Positions 33,901-45,279 of a DNA stretch of 64,000 nucleotides are shown piece after piece. The stretch is from Eutreptiella sp. 'Long Island Sound 2002'. Taxonomy: Eukaryota > Euglenozoa > Euglenophyceae > Eutreptiales > Eutreptiaceae. Every line of letters begins with the position of its first letter. The first letter of the stretch is position 1. Under the pieces are notes generated by a model, which saw nothing but the letters and a program-made list of their open reading frames with translations, did no database searches and had not been told where the DNA came from. The position numbers and the translations under genes were made by a program. Location of the stretch: the NCBI GenBank assembly GCA_964036045.1, contig OZ038381.1:160274283-160338282 (forward strand). Reading direction: 5' to 3'.

Positions 33901-36900
33901 CACTTGAGTCCCCCACCACCCCGACGACGATGAGGTCGTCACCTGTGAAAAATGGTTTGTCCCTGAAGAAGAAAAACTTACCACACTAGGCTGCATAACT
34001 CCGCTGGCACTGCCTCTGTTGACATGTCTGACCCCGATTGCCACATTGACGAGGACACGTTTGATCTCATAGGCCGGAGACCGACTTTTGCCCATATACT
34101 CTCTGCCTGTGGTTCCTCTGACCGTCATTTTTATGTTGCACATGTTGGAGTCTGCCCCATTCTGCCAACCCATCTGCCGAATCGTTCCCCGGCACATTGA
34201 GGTGTGATGGTGTCCACAACACTTTCACCTGTGGACCTACTTGCTGGCGCAGGTCCCAAATGAGTTCCCACAAATCCCAGTGTCCAATCTCCTTGCATTT
34301 CGCTCTCCAACCATGGCGCCGCCACTTCGAAGACCATTCAGTGATGCCTTTAAAAACATAGTCGGAGTCTAGCACGACTACCATGCGCTCTCCCAACCAC
34401 CTCGCCTACACGGCATGCAGAACCCCGCGAAGCTCTCCCCTGCGGCACTGGCGACCCAAAAGCCTGTTTTAACCCCTCGCCGAACCATGCTCCATATCCT
34501 ACCTGCCACCACCCCCTTCACACATTTCCGTCTGTACAGATGACCGTCCAACCCTCGGCCTCTAACACACGTAAGTGCCACACCACCCCATCCCGATACT
34601 TACCCCATTTCTACTCTCTAGTTGCCACTGAATTGAGTGATGGTTTCTTTGGAAACACCCCTGTGTCAGGGACTCGCAGTTTACACATGCCCCCTTCAAA
34701 CCACGACAAGATTTGTGACACTAAATGTTGTAGGTCCGATGTGGACAGCGACATCTCCTTCTCCACCCTCCACACCCCGAGCAACCCCGGCCAATGGGCC
34801 ACAAAATCAGCCAATGAAGGGGCGGTTTGTTGAAACCGCACCCTTGAGCGCCGCCCAAAGCACCAGGCCTTGGGTGCTCCGGAGGGACAATAGGGGCTCA
34901 TCATACAAAAGGCGGCTCGGCTCTACGCTACCCCCCTCCCCCTGAGCCAGTCCGAAGGCCTTTTTGGCCATGTCAAAAATAAATGCAAAAAAACGGCAAA
35001 GGACATGCCCGCGGTCCTCCAATTTATGGCAAATTGGACGAAGGTTGTGGCCTACCCGATGTCCCATTCGACCACTAATTGGCAATTTCTTCCATAAAAC
35101 CTGTTGCATAAAATCCACGTCCTATTTGGGTAGGTACAGTCTCCCGAATTGTTTCCATACGTCCAAGCTTTGCCTGAGTTCCTCTGCTCGTTGGAGCTGC
35201 ATAAAAAGTAGTGTACTCTGGCGCCCCCACCCCGCACGCCGTTTGTCCAAAGACGGACATTGCCATCCGTCATCTAGCGCCATAGCCGAAAGGCGCACAT
35301 CCTGGACACCCATGTGGTACACCATTTTCCACGTATTTGGGCGTATATGGGCGTTTTTCCGGGGGGTGATAAAGGCTGTTTTGATGCAAAGTTGGAGTTT
35401 TTTTGGCGGTTTTTTGATTTTCTCCCCAAGGTGGGTATGTTTTGCTTGTACGATAGCCCTGTGTCGCTGGCCTGCCCTGTCCGGCCCTGACACCTAGCAA
35501 GCAGCCACAAGGCCTACAATCGGACACTCCAACTAATACTCAAGGGAAAAATTACCATGCCACCGACTAGGGCCACCAAACACTACTAGGGACGCGCCTG
35601 CGATATATAAGGGTGCCCCCCCCCCCCCCCCGCCCCGGGCTGCTTTGCCCTGGGCCTCGCCCGCACTCAGCGGGCCCTGCAACATAATTTCGGTCAGTGC
35701 GAACAGTTAGGAGGCATGTAAACGCACCAGCGGTGCCAAACCACGCCGCGGTCAGAATCAGGCAATGGGAGGAAGGTAGGCAGGGTGGCATACGCGTGGC
35801 CCATCCCCGGGGACAGGCAAGGCCAGTGGGCTGTACGCCCAAGAAACACCGACTCTGTCAGCCCAGAGCCAGCTCTGCGGTAAGCAAACACCGCGTCGTG
35901 CGAGTGCCACGATATATAACAGGGCACAGCGGCGCACATCTGTCATGGGCACGCGCCTGCAGGGGTAGGGTGGCACACGCGCGGCCCGTCCCCGGGGTGC
36001 AACTGTCTAGGTTCCAGTGGAACATGATGACAGCCAAGCGCCTGGCCGGTGGGCCTTTACTTGGCGCACAATAGACATGCCAACTGGTCCCAAGCAAATC
36101 AAAAGAACACTTCATTGCAGCAGGGGGGTGGTTGTGTGGTACTGTCCCGACCTGTGAACTGGTCTGCCCCCCCCCCCCCGCCCCCTGAGGCAAAACCTAG
36201 GTTATTGCTAACCTAGGGATTTTATGGAAAAGTTGGTACCCCCCTATTTTGGACATGGAGACTGCAAAAATCAAGGTCCAATGGCCAAATGAAAAAGTGG
36301 CGGGGCCATGCAAAGTGGGCAAGTTGGGTGGTTTGCGGGAAAAACGCTAGTGTCCCTCAATAGCAGACCACAACCAACAACCGGCTACATCTCCAAAATA
36401 TCATTTCAGTGCGGAAAAAGGGGGGGGATATAAGTTTGTGCATTTTGGTGTGCTGAATTCAAAAATGCAAGAGTTCAGCCTCAACAAGACTATATGTTGG
36501 ACAATCCGCCAATTTGCGTCAAAAAAGTCGCATTTTCTTCGTGGATTGAACAACCTGTCACCCATGTGGTAATGGAGCTTGGGGCAGTATATCGGAAAAT
36601 TCTCTAGCACATTGTCCTGTTGAGCCGAAATTGTTGCATTTTTGAATTCAGCACATCAAAACGCACAAATTAGCATGGGGCAATTTTTCGCAATTGGAAC
36701 GACATGTTGGAGCACCGGGCCGAGCACCTTGAAAACCTTGCATGCAATGTCGACCAAGGTTTACGAGCAGGTGCCGAAGTGCCCAAGTGCCGAAGTGCCC
36801 AAGTTCGGTGACCCAGAGCGAAAAAATATGGTCACCTACCCTTCCCATGACCCATACCTTTCGGAAAGGGCCTTTTCTTGGAGATTTCAAAAAGGCATGA

Positions 36901-39280
36901 CACCCCTCCCCCATCCGGAACAATATTTTGAAGAAAAACAGCGAGAACTGAAAAAACTCTGACTTTGCGTCGGAATCACCCCCGGAAAAACGCCCATATG
37001 CAATGCACTCCGTGTGTTCCAATTTCAGCATGCCACTGAGGACTAAGTCCCGGCACCTCAGCACCCCCACCCGAACCAGCTTGCGACAACTGTAAGTTAG
37101 CCCCGTCTCCCCTTTGAAAAACATGGAATGCCAAACACCCAAGCTTGGCAAAGCATGCAGGGGGGGCAGTGGTACTTCTCCCCCTCCAGCCTTTCGGGAT
37201 GGAAGAGAAAGCACACCTGTTTACGTCATGGGTGGCTCTGGTGGTTTTTTTGACCGCAAGGGCACATGAGCCCACGGACAACGTACTAGGCTGGTTGAAT
37301 ACGGTGCAACACATTGCGTGAGGACTGAATTCGTGGCACTGGACGATGTCGATTCTTTCCATGCCAAAGAGGGAGGGGGGGCTGACGCATGCTCCATTGT
37401 CTTTGTACGCATAGTGGGTGCACCAACAGAATTTTGTGACCATGGTGTGTAAGCCCTGGGTTTACGGTCAGGGGCATATCGCGTCCTTTCAAGCGTGGGC
37501 CTCAAGAGTGGGCTTGGTCCTGGATGAGGTCACTTTACCCTATACGCAGTTGGCTCCTTTACCCCTGAAAATGCCAACATTTTTGCAGGGATCGCTTCGT
37601 TCTTATTCCCAGGTGTTTTGTGGCAGTTGGATCCCCACCTCTTATGGTGCTGTGTGGCAGTTTGGTCCCTGCCGCTTATGGTGCTGTGTGGCAGTTTGGC
37701 CACTATGCCTGCAACGGCAGTGGGCCGTGGTGTGCCTGCCTTTGTTTTCACAATAGCAAAGGTCTTTTCATAAGTGACTTTCAGCCAAGAGCAGTACCCA
37801 AACAGATTTAACACATTCAGGAGCAACTGGAGGTCTTTAGTGTGCTCCCGTTTACACCCCGGCAAACAGGGCGGTTTAGATCATAAATCAGAAAGATTGG
37901 TGCCACGTTGAAAAGCAGGGGTGAGAGGGGATCCCCTTGGCGGATCCCTGAATTTGGTCAGAGCTCCACACTGGACTCGAACCACCGCCCCGCCATAACC
38001 AACGTTAGCCGTGCCTAGACAAGGCAGTGCTTGCGCAGGGGGGGGGGGGGGGTACAAAAAGGGGTCCCTTCGGTAAGGAACCTGCAATACCACATTCGGA
38101 GTCCCCAGAGGCTCGGGTAGTTTCAAACGGTGTTGAAAAAGGCTTGAAAATGCACTGCCCAGAAACCATAAAACGAATGGCTGCCAGGATCCGCCGTGTT
38201 TCATCTCCGCACCGCATCCAGCGTTCTCCCCGTCTCTCGTACACACCTCCTTGTCCATTCCGCACCTGTTGACTGGATACTGAGCACCGGCACATGCCCT
38301 CAAGGTCACAAGGATGATGGAGGTGGTGTGGTCTCTTGGGGGGATGTAAAAGAGGCCTACTGGCATGCCATGCACGATGGTGATCGTTGTTTCTTTTCAA
38401 AAAGCGCTCACAGTGCTGTTGGAGTGAGGCGCGACTGTTGGAAGGTGCAAGGCTGTCATACATCTCGAAATGTACAGCAGACTGTCAGTGGTGCCTGCAT
38501 GGTTCCCTCACCTGTGCTGCAGACACCTATGGGCATGCCCAACGAAAAGCAAAGAGTAGAAATACACACAACGGCATTTGAGGGCTTCCTGTCCGTTTTT
38601 CAGACAGTATCCTTCCACCCTCTGACCCGCCCTCCCCCTGGTACCTGCTGCGGGACTATCTTGTGGGCGTCCAGCGTGGACCACACGAGCGTTGTGCCGG
38701 TGTTGGGCTCAGTGGAGACCACGGGACCGCAATCGAGGCCATTTGCGCCCAACGCGTGGAGGCCCTTGGCAGATTTGGTGAGGGACAAAGCCGTGCCCCG
38801 CCACGACAGCGTGTGCAGCAAGGCTGCCTGGGCAGCCGAGGTGTCGAACGCCGGGAACTGCGTGCTAAGCTGGTCATTCCTGCCACAGCCACGCGTGTCC
38901 AGGCCCTTGGGGAACTCTGCAGAGGCCACAGCGAGGGAGGGCTGGGCCGGATAGTGCTTGAAGGTGTAGGCCACCACCGCCTGGGGCGTGCCAGAGGACA
39001 CGAACGACGCCATCACTCCGGCCCATGCCCCAAACTTATCGCTCCCAGCAGCAGGCAGTGTGCCTTGGAGTGTAAGCGGCGCCTGTGTCCCAGCGACACA
39101 GACTCTGTGAGTGCGGGGAGACTGGTACCAGGGCACCCCGTCCAAGTTCACAGTGTAGGCACCAGTGGTCTTGTCAACATCAATTGTGACCGCTGGGCGC
39201 AGGGAGGCCTGGGCGTGGGCCCAGGTAATGTGGCACAGTAGGAACAATAGCAACCGGACAATTTGGTGTGTGTCAGGCAT
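27937..39280 (-). CDS. Secreted glycoside-hydrolase-like protein, clan GH-D-like, five exons
   Basis: Exons are 39280-38645, 32600-32304, 31327-31079, 29411-29028 and 28779-27937; every junction is GT..AG and phase 0, giving 802 residues. A signal peptide (VRLLLFLLCHITWAHAQA) follows the start. Residues 25-300 form an N-terminal domain ending in YNYSVMFAAAPGGT. The barrel part has VGYYTDDGAYYYVWDNYG, then GVPVAYMQLDDWWYEG, then STYEIDFL, ITIQYCLPSATDMLVSL and VVQARASSDYV. In clan GH-D (alpha-galactosidase families 27 and 36) the nucleophile Asp sits at a strand end like EIDFL, and the acid/base Asp lies in R-x-S-x-D, which RASSDY fits. I recall this as an uncharacterised eukaryotic family with LGYWTDNGAYYYY and QLDSWWY motifs; substrate unknown. 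The C-terminal 200 residues look like a beta-rich domain. The start was chosen at the only ATG that gives a signal peptide. Confidence 0.75.
29820..30010. repeat. Tandem repeat of about 58 bp, four units
   Basis: Units read GGGTTAC.TAGCCATTC, then TTTTTCTC.GAGA.GGTA. It is the reverse-strand form of the GGCTACATCACCCCTGCCTTCTC family inside intron 3 (31078-29412) of the glycoside-hydrolase-like gene. Confidence 0.75.
30370..30705 (+). repeat. 10-bp minisatellite, GCTCATACTT
   Basis: About 33 head-to-tail units vary around GCTCATACTT. It lies in intron 3 of the glycoside-hydrolase-like gene. Open frames across it (Cys/Ser/Tyr/Leu-rich) are repeat by-products. Confidence 0.95.
31527..31543 (-). 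repeat. G17 run in intron 2 of the glycoside-hydrolase-like gene
   Basis: The plus strand has 17 C followed by GCCCGCC. Two more long runs lie in the same intron: G14 at 31733-31746 (plus) and about C16 at 31809-31824 (plus). Confidence 0.8.
35590..36180. repeat. GATATATAA-containing duplicated block
   Basis: Two to three partial copies share CGATATATAA, ACGCGCCTGC, GTGGCA.ACGCG.GGCCC and CCCCGGGG. C15 and C13 runs bound the block (about 35617-35632 and 36168-36180). It sits between LINE segments, so it is probably a later insertion. Confidence 0.5.
36435..36669. mobile_element. MITE with 50-bp terminal inverted repeats
   Basis: The left end TTTGTGCATTTTGGTGTGCT, continuing GAATTCAAAAATGCAA and CAGCCTCAACA, is repeated inverted at the right end (TGTTGAGCCG ... 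TTGCATTTTTGAATTC, AGCACATCAAAACGCACAAA). Arms of about 50 bases match at roughly 85-90%. The 130-bp interior has no open frame. It interrupts the LINE in intron 1, so it inserted later. No clear target duplication is visible. Confidence 0.75.
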
Positions 39281-39640
39281 CTGGTTGCAAAAAACAACCC
39301 TATAAGTACCCAGTGCCGGACTGTGACGCTTCGTATGGTTCCAAACAGCAACATACTGACCATTCCAAGTGCCCCATACTATCCAAACTGCCCCACAGCG
39401 CCCCAGATTCCTATTCATCGGAATAGCGCCCACTGTGAAGGTGGGGCACTGTTCAGCAGTCTGGGGCTCTCATGAAGCTACAGGGGGGAATGTGAAGCAG
39501 GTGTCAATGCGGCCACAAAAGGTTATGAGCCAGTGTGCAATGCGAGCATTGCGAAGCAGTATGGGGTCCCAGCAAATAGTACAGGGCACTGTGGAGCTCC
39601 ATGAAGCGTTATGAAGCACTGTGAAGGCCCTGATCCTTCT
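39281..39640 (-). promoter_or_regulatory. Upstream region of the glycoside-hydrolase-like gene
   Basis: A TATA-like GTACTTATAGGG lies on the minus strand about 20 bases before the ATG, which would leave a very short leader. The stretch also has repeated GAAGC.(A/G)TATG and CAGTGTGCAATGCGAGCATTGC words at 39480-39620. No experimental start can be inferred. Confidence 0.25.
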
Positions 39641-40429
39641 TTTCATTTCCTTAGAAAGCTTGCTTCATTGTAACAATGATCATTCTTATTTGCTAGAAAT
39701 TCCTATCAATTCTTGCACAGCTGTTCTTGAGTCATTTAGTACTTGGCGGATGAACCCCCCCCCAACCCTCCCCAAAACTATTGTGCCCCCCCTTGGCATT
39801 TCTGCCCCCTGCATGTTGGGTGTCCACACACCCCGGCAAAAATCATCCAACCAAAATCAGGATCTGTTGAAAAGTAGCACGGCGCTATGAAAATTCAAAT
39901 TTGCACGGCTCTTGACGCAACCCTACCTACACATATGCCACTGAGCATTGCGATATGGTGTTCAGCATTTCAAGAACATCCGCGGGATGGCGTGAGTGGA
40001 GCATTTGTGCGTAGCACTTGACGCAAAGGTGAGAAACCAATGGAACCACAAAGAAATCAATGATGCCTCCAATGCCACAAAGTATTGGTCTCTGTTACGG
40101 CATAGGTTGAAAAGTGTGCACAGTGTGTCCACAATGCACTGGTCACCCTCCAACTGCCAAAGCTGTCCAATGCTCCCATAGGAAACTGAGGTGGTAGAAA
40201 TGACATGCAGTGAGGGTGATCAAAGAAGTGACGCTCGCTCTCCGTTACATTATGCTCCGACATTACTAGGCCTTAGGGCCACAAAGTTCTGCTGGTGTAC
40301 CACTTAGTATAGAAATCGCACTCTCCGAAAACATGCACCACAAGAAGTGCTAGTGCAAAAAATTGAGGGAACCGCTCCTTGTAATGTTTGGGAAATGGGG
40401 CTTCATTGGACAAAGGTGCTCCAAGGAGT

Positions 40430-41375
40430 GTTTGTGTGCCAAGAATGCTAACGATGCCGCGGATGCCGGGAAAGCTGAAATGCCAAGAATACTGAAATGC
40501 TGACAATCCCGAAAAGGCCGAGAATGCTCACAATGCGAAGGATGCCACGAAAGCTAAAATACGGAGAATGCCGAGAATGTCAAAAAGCCGCAAATGCCAA
40601 GAATGCTGACAATGCCGACAATGCTGACAATGCCGAGAATGCCGAGAATACTGAGCATTGCTGAAAAGCCGACAATGCCGCGGATGCCACGCATGCCGAA
40701 ATACCGAGTATGCCAAGAAAGCCGAGAATGCTTAGAATGCTGAGACCATTGAGAATGCCCAAATTGCCGAGAATGCTTAGAATGCCAAACAATGCCGCAG
40801 AAGCCGAGAGTGCTGAAATGCCGAGAATGCCGAGAATGCTGAGATTGCCAAGAATGCCGAGAATGCCGAGGATGCCGAGACTATTAACAATGCTGAGGAT
40901 GCCGGGAAGGCAAAGATGCTGAGATTGCCCAGAACGCCGAGAATGCCGAGAATGTGGACAATGTGGAGAATGCTGCGCATACCGACAATGCCGACACTGC
41001 CAAGAATGCTGGGAATGCTAACAATGCCGAGAATGTGAAATGCCAAGAATGCTGACAATGCCAAGGATGCCGGGAAAGCCGAAATGCCGAGAATGCCAAG
41101 AATGCCAAGAATGCCGAGAAGGATGAAATACCGAGAAAGCCAAGAACACTGAGACTGGTGCCAATGCCGACAATGCCGGTAATGCCAAGATTGTTGAAAT
41201 GCCGAGAAGGTTGAGAATGCCACGAATGCTAAAATGCCAAGAACAAGAATACCAACAATGCTCACGATGTCTGGAATGTTGGAATGCCGAGAATACCGAC
41301 AATGCCAAGGATGCTGAGCATGGTAAAATGCCGAGAATGCTGACAATGCCGAGGATGCCGAGAATGTGCACAACT
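40430..41375 (+). repeat. 9-bp minisatellite, GAATGCCGA
   Basis: About 100 units of the type GAATGCCGA, GAATGCTGA, CAATGCCAA run in one phase. Since 9 is a multiple of three, all three minus-strand frames stay partly open and give peptides rich in Ser-Ala-Phe and Ser-Ala-Leu. These are not called as genes. Confidence 0.95.
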
Positions 41376-42373
41376 TGCCTTGACCACGAGAAACAAATGT
41401 ATCACAGTATAAGAGGTCCGTGCATTGTTTGCATGGTGCGGGTGTTTCCGCTAAGATGCTAAGATGCACCTTTTCAAACTTATCTAGTGGTTTGATCACT
41501 CTTGAGGGCTTCCAAATCTTGTCGCCTTGGCTTATGCAGTGCTAAGATGTTCTCTCGACCAAATCCACTGTTTCAAGAGGAGGGCAGGTGTTGCATTCAG
41601 TTTGTCTGAATGAATTTCTGAATTTTTGATCCCATGGCACTCTATTTTGGCATCCCTTAGCCCATATCTTCAAACGCACAAAAATGTCCTGCCATGTGAA
41701 ATAGGAAAACAATGAAGTGGATTTTTCCATATTACCTGCCGCCAGGCTAGGCGTTACCACTTGCACATGTAGATCTACATCGACCATATCACCAAGCACA
41801 CAAGCCGAGACTCAAATCCGCCCCGCCAGGCCGCGTGACTACTATGACCATGCTGAATGATATTTAGTGACTATCACTTAATGGACTTCGGAGGGGGGGG
41901 ATCATGGCCCCGGGTACATTGGCCTGGCAACTACTACATGGGTCAATGGTGATCCCATAGCGGGGTCCATCGGGAATCTAGAGATAGAGCCCAGGACCCC
42001 TGCTATTGGCTAGGGGTTCAATATGGAAGAAAAAAAATTCTCGATGGTCCATGGGCCAAGGAAGGAATCTGTTGCAGCCATCAACAAGTGTGCGGTCCAT
42101 CGGGAGGCAACAATGAACCTCTTACACACAAAGGGACAAGGTCATTGGTGACATCTTGACCTTCATAGGTGATACACCAGAAGTCATCACCATGTGTGGA
42201 GGCCCCGACCACTTGGGCTATGAAAACGCCACCCGTAGATGACATGTACTGCACAATGTTGCGAGCTTCAAAAAATGTTGAGTGGTGAATAATGCTAAAG
42301 CCCCATAGAGAGCACAAAAATGTATCACCAACACACTCTGCCCGTTTCATAGTTGTACAAACCATTCATGCCC

Positions 42374-42430
42374 TCTCCTCCATAAAAGCACAAAGCACAA
42401 CACACAAAGCACAAAGCACAAAGCAGAACA
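42374..42430 (+). repeat. CACAAAGCA microsatellite
   Basis: CACAAAGCACAA and CACAAAGCA words repeat six to seven times. Confidence 0.85.
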
Positions 42431-43066
42431 CTACCCGCTTACATGAAAAATAAAAAGGAGAAATGAAACGGCTACATAATGCCATTTAAACAAGGGGCCT
42501 CGGGGAGAAATGAAATAAATAACCTTGCCACATGGAAGATGGCTCGATGACCCCTACCATCACGGGAACTATTCAATGTTGAGCGATACACATTGTCTTT
42601 TTTTTTTGCCATCAAACACAGTGTTCGAAGTTCATCAATATAGGATACTATACATGTGCGGCAAAGTTTTGCCAACAACCCAAGGTCTTACCATAAAAAA
42701 TTTTACCGACACAATACTATGTCGGTCATAGGCATCACGATTGGGTCTGTGTAAAAAAAAATTTTTAATTTTTTGTTTTTACTAGGTAACAGTTTACTAG
42801 GTTCACTAGTTTTTATTAGGTATTGGGAACCAATGTGGTGAAACCGAGAAGGGGGTAGCGGGAACCCTCCCCCCCCTCTCGGATTGGCTTGACCCCGACT
42901 CCAAACCAAACACATGTAGGTGGTCCAATTGGACGGGGGGTGTTTTCATAGCCTCTTGAGTGCCTACATGTGGAAAATTTTCGGTCCCAGTCCAAACGGC
43001 CCAAAGGGGCCGTTTTTGTATTTGCCTTCTCGGACCTCCCCGGGGGGTTCCTGGAGGCACTTTCTG

Positions 43067-43140
43067 ATTCGGAACCCCTTCTCAAAATGACTTCTCGGCC
43101 TACTTTCTGATCAGGAACCCCTTCTCAAAATGACTTCCTT
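43067..43140 (+). repeat. Tandem duplication of about 37 bp inside the transposon
   Basis: Two copies of TTTCTGAT.(C/A)GGAACCCC followed by TTCTCAAAATGACTTC lie head to tail. Confidence 0.8.
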
Positions 43141-43257
43141 CCTGAAATGGAACATGCACAAGTGGCACAATAAAAGACACTTCCCCAAGGCCATGTTATT
43201 CACTCGTGTTCCTCTTTTGCCCTCTCCCTGGCCCGGTGGATGGGCCCCCGAAACGTT

Positions 43258-44651
43258 TTAGCCCGACATCCAATACATGTTGAGCAAATGCCGCATGCCC
43301 CTCACAGAGACACGTGGATTCTTCACCGACCACCCACAGAAACTATTTTGAATATGCACTTTATAGGCCGAGTTCCTCCTCTCGGTCGGCACCGGACTAA
43401 AGAAGTACATTGTGATGTACTTCCGCACAAACCATCCACTATTGCACACCGTCCAATGCACCCATACCGTTGCCTTCCACCCCATCAACTTCCAACATTG
43501 CCCCAATTTTTTGGCCCATCTTTCGGCTTCCTCAACCTCAACATCCGAAAGGTAGTCCTTTTTCCTCCACAAGGTGTGAAGGTGGGTTAGGGCAAGCAAC
43601 ATGGTGTGCACTACAGTGTACACCTTTATTGCCCCATTCGGGGCCTTACGGTTCGGGTAGTATTCCTTGAGTAGGTCAACTACTCTTTGTTGGTATTGTG
43701 TGTCATCTAGAAAGACACGCACGGAGGTTAGGTCAAAGGTGTCCTTCTTTGTTGGATGCAAAGCCACACATTCCGCTTGAGGGATGTTTTGTGAGGCTTG
43801 CATCAAGTCGCCCCACACATCCTTTAGGCGGCCAATCACTCCCCGACCGTCTCCTTTTTGCACCAAAGAGGAGACATCTTGTTGCAACCTCTTTTGGACT
43901 GCATTGCAAAGACGGGCGGTTGCATGGGCATAGTCCCCAACACGCCGCACGGGCGCGATGGCCCGGAGGAAGGCCCCCCACCTCACTTATTCATTAACCC
44001 CCTCTACCGGTTCCAGTTTGTAATGGTCGTCACACGACCAACACTTTCCGTCCGGGGAGTAGTTGGCGACCTGCATGCCCTTGCCGTCGCCCGTCATGCC
44101 CACCTCACACCCCAAAACCGTGCCATCCTCCAAGGGCACATTGTAGTTTGACTGCAAATGTTCAATTTGGGCGTTGAGCCCTGCCTCGGCATCCATTGCA
44201 CGTAGACGACCACGGTCGTCACTTCCATCGATGACCCACCACGTTACCCAATTGTCTAGGTTCCCCGCACTGGCTGGGCCACCAGGCCAAACACCCCTGG
44301 TTCTTGTGCAAGGCGCACTTGCTCACCTACAAGATCCGCCAAAGACACCGCAGCCGCCGCACGTTTCTTGCCCCTGTGTCCCCGCACACTCACGGCCACG
44401 GCATCGTACGGCATTATCGCACGCCTTGCCTCATACAACTCATCACGAGTGCACCTACGAGGCAACGGCAATGTCTGTCGCATAGACAGTTGCATCGCGC
44501 GGCCGCGGCGCAATACATCAACGGCATATCCGTTGACGCCTGCAGCCACTGCCATCACCTCCCCTGCATTGTCCATAGTGCCGCCCACCAGGGAAACCAC
44601 ACCGGGTGCATCGCGGCGAAAAGACACTTTTTTTTTACCAGGTTTTAGCAC
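43258..44651 (-). pseudogene. Broken transposase of the TIR element, family not named
   Basis: Three blocks follow one another. 44651-44256 reads RDELYEARRAIMPYDAVAVS in a basic context. After a frameshift, 44196-43987 reads EDGTVLGCEVGMTGDGKG and CWSCDDHYKL, a possible metal site next to an acidic position. One in-frame TAA (after EGVNE) then leads straight into 43986-43258, which has LDDTQYQQRVVDLLKEYYPN, KVYTVVHTMLLALTHL, WVHWTVCNSGWFVRKYITMY and PTERRNSAYKVHIQNSFCGW. The H-x(n)-PTER-N-K pattern resembles the last catalytic region of DDE-type transposases, an inference from its setting between inverted repeats. A single stop and one frameshift make it inactive as read. Confidence 0.55.
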
Positions 44652-44869
44652 CTAGTAACAAAAAAGTTTTTGTTTTTAGTAGGTTTCAGAACCTAGTAAA
44701 ACAAAAAACTTTTTTTTAAACAAGTTTCAGAACCTCCAAAAAAAAAAAGGAACTAGGCTGTAGAACTTTCGGGCCACTTGCTTGCTGGCCACTTCTGATC
44801 TTGTCCACCGCTCTGAGGGGCATTTTTCCACTGGCTTGGTGAGGGCCCTTTTTGAACCCCTGTTTGGGG

Positions 44870-45025
44870 ACCCCCGAGAATGCAGGGGTGACATAGCATT
44901 TCCGCCCTCTTTTGGGCCCCCGAGAGGGCAGGGTTGAGGCAGCCACTTCTGAATTAGTTCCCCTTTGTTGGGGACCACTTCTGATTTTGCACCCCGCGCT
45001 TGGCATTGGGGATCCCCGAGAATGC
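44870..45025 (-). repeat. TGCCTTCTCGGGGGCCC family block, minus orientation
   Basis: Two units containing GGGGATCCCCGAGAATGCA-type and GGGTGACATAGC words are the reverse complement of the 5985-6330 array. They abut the right end of the TIR transposon. Confidence 0.7.
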
Positions 45026-45279
45026 ACTGTGGTGAATGTGCGCTAGAGGTGTGCACCGTAAGGTGAGGTCAGCCAATACTAGAGTCAAGTGACGACAACA
45101 TCGAGTTGCACCCCCCTTCACCCTTTGGGTGGAGGCCCGCCTCCGCAAAGCCACACCGCATCCAGTGGGCTCACCTCCGCACAACCACACCGCATCCACC
45201 GGGATGTCTAACACCATCCTACTCCAATGATGAGTCTTTGCTCTTTTTGGACATGATACATGGCGGGTCTGGTCTGGGT

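Larger units (their letters stand above)
34067..37965 (-). mobile_element. Degenerate non-LTR retrotransposon (LINE) with reverse transcriptase and RNase H
   Basis: Parts appear in the expected order on the minus strand. Reverse transcriptase motif GIRQGDPLSPLLF lies at 37948-37910, followed by HTKDLQLLLNVLNLFGYCSW and LKVTYEKTFAIV (fingers/thumb). A long frame at 37214-36648 contains LTYSCRKLVRVGVLRCRDLV. A zf-RVT-like region (WKKLPISGRMG with RPICHKLEDRGHVL) lies near 35095-34985, where one in-frame stop separates it from upstream GRLYLPK. RNase H follows at 34396-34130: VVVLDSDYVFKGITEWS, LWELIWDLR, VLWTPSHLNVPGNDSADGLA, with D, E-region, D and H positions recognisable. Stops and frameshifts make it inactive. 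Insert at 35600-36200 and a MITE interrupt it. Confidence 0.75.
32601..38644 (-). other. 6-kb first intron of the glycoside-hydrolase-like gene
   Basis: Donor CAG|GTACCA, acceptor TATTCAG|ACC. It carries a broken LINE (34067-37965) in the sense orientation, a MITE (36435-36669), and a 302-codon plus-strand open frame (32892-33800) without recognisable domain. The reading frame of the host gene continues cleanly across it (LDAHKIVPQQ joined to TSGTVYAMGLSAAIPVLP). Confidence 0.65.
42767..44711. mobile_element. DNA transposon with 21-bp terminal inverted repeats
   Basis: The left end AATTTTTTGTTTTTACTAGG(T) at 42767-42787 matches the reverse complement of 44691-44711, AAGTTTTTTGTTTTACTAGG(T). 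Further ACTAGGT/ACCTAGT words lie just inside both ends (42795-42821 and 44636-44660), a typical subterminal arrangement of transposase sites. Between them lies a single minus-strand broken gene (43258-44651). Target duplications are not clear because the flanks are A/T-rich. Confidence 0.6.

Noticed and set aside
40777-41499. 240-codon minus-strand frame of Ser-Ala-Phe repeats
   Set aside because: It is produced by the 9-bp minisatellite; every minus frame is open in the same way.
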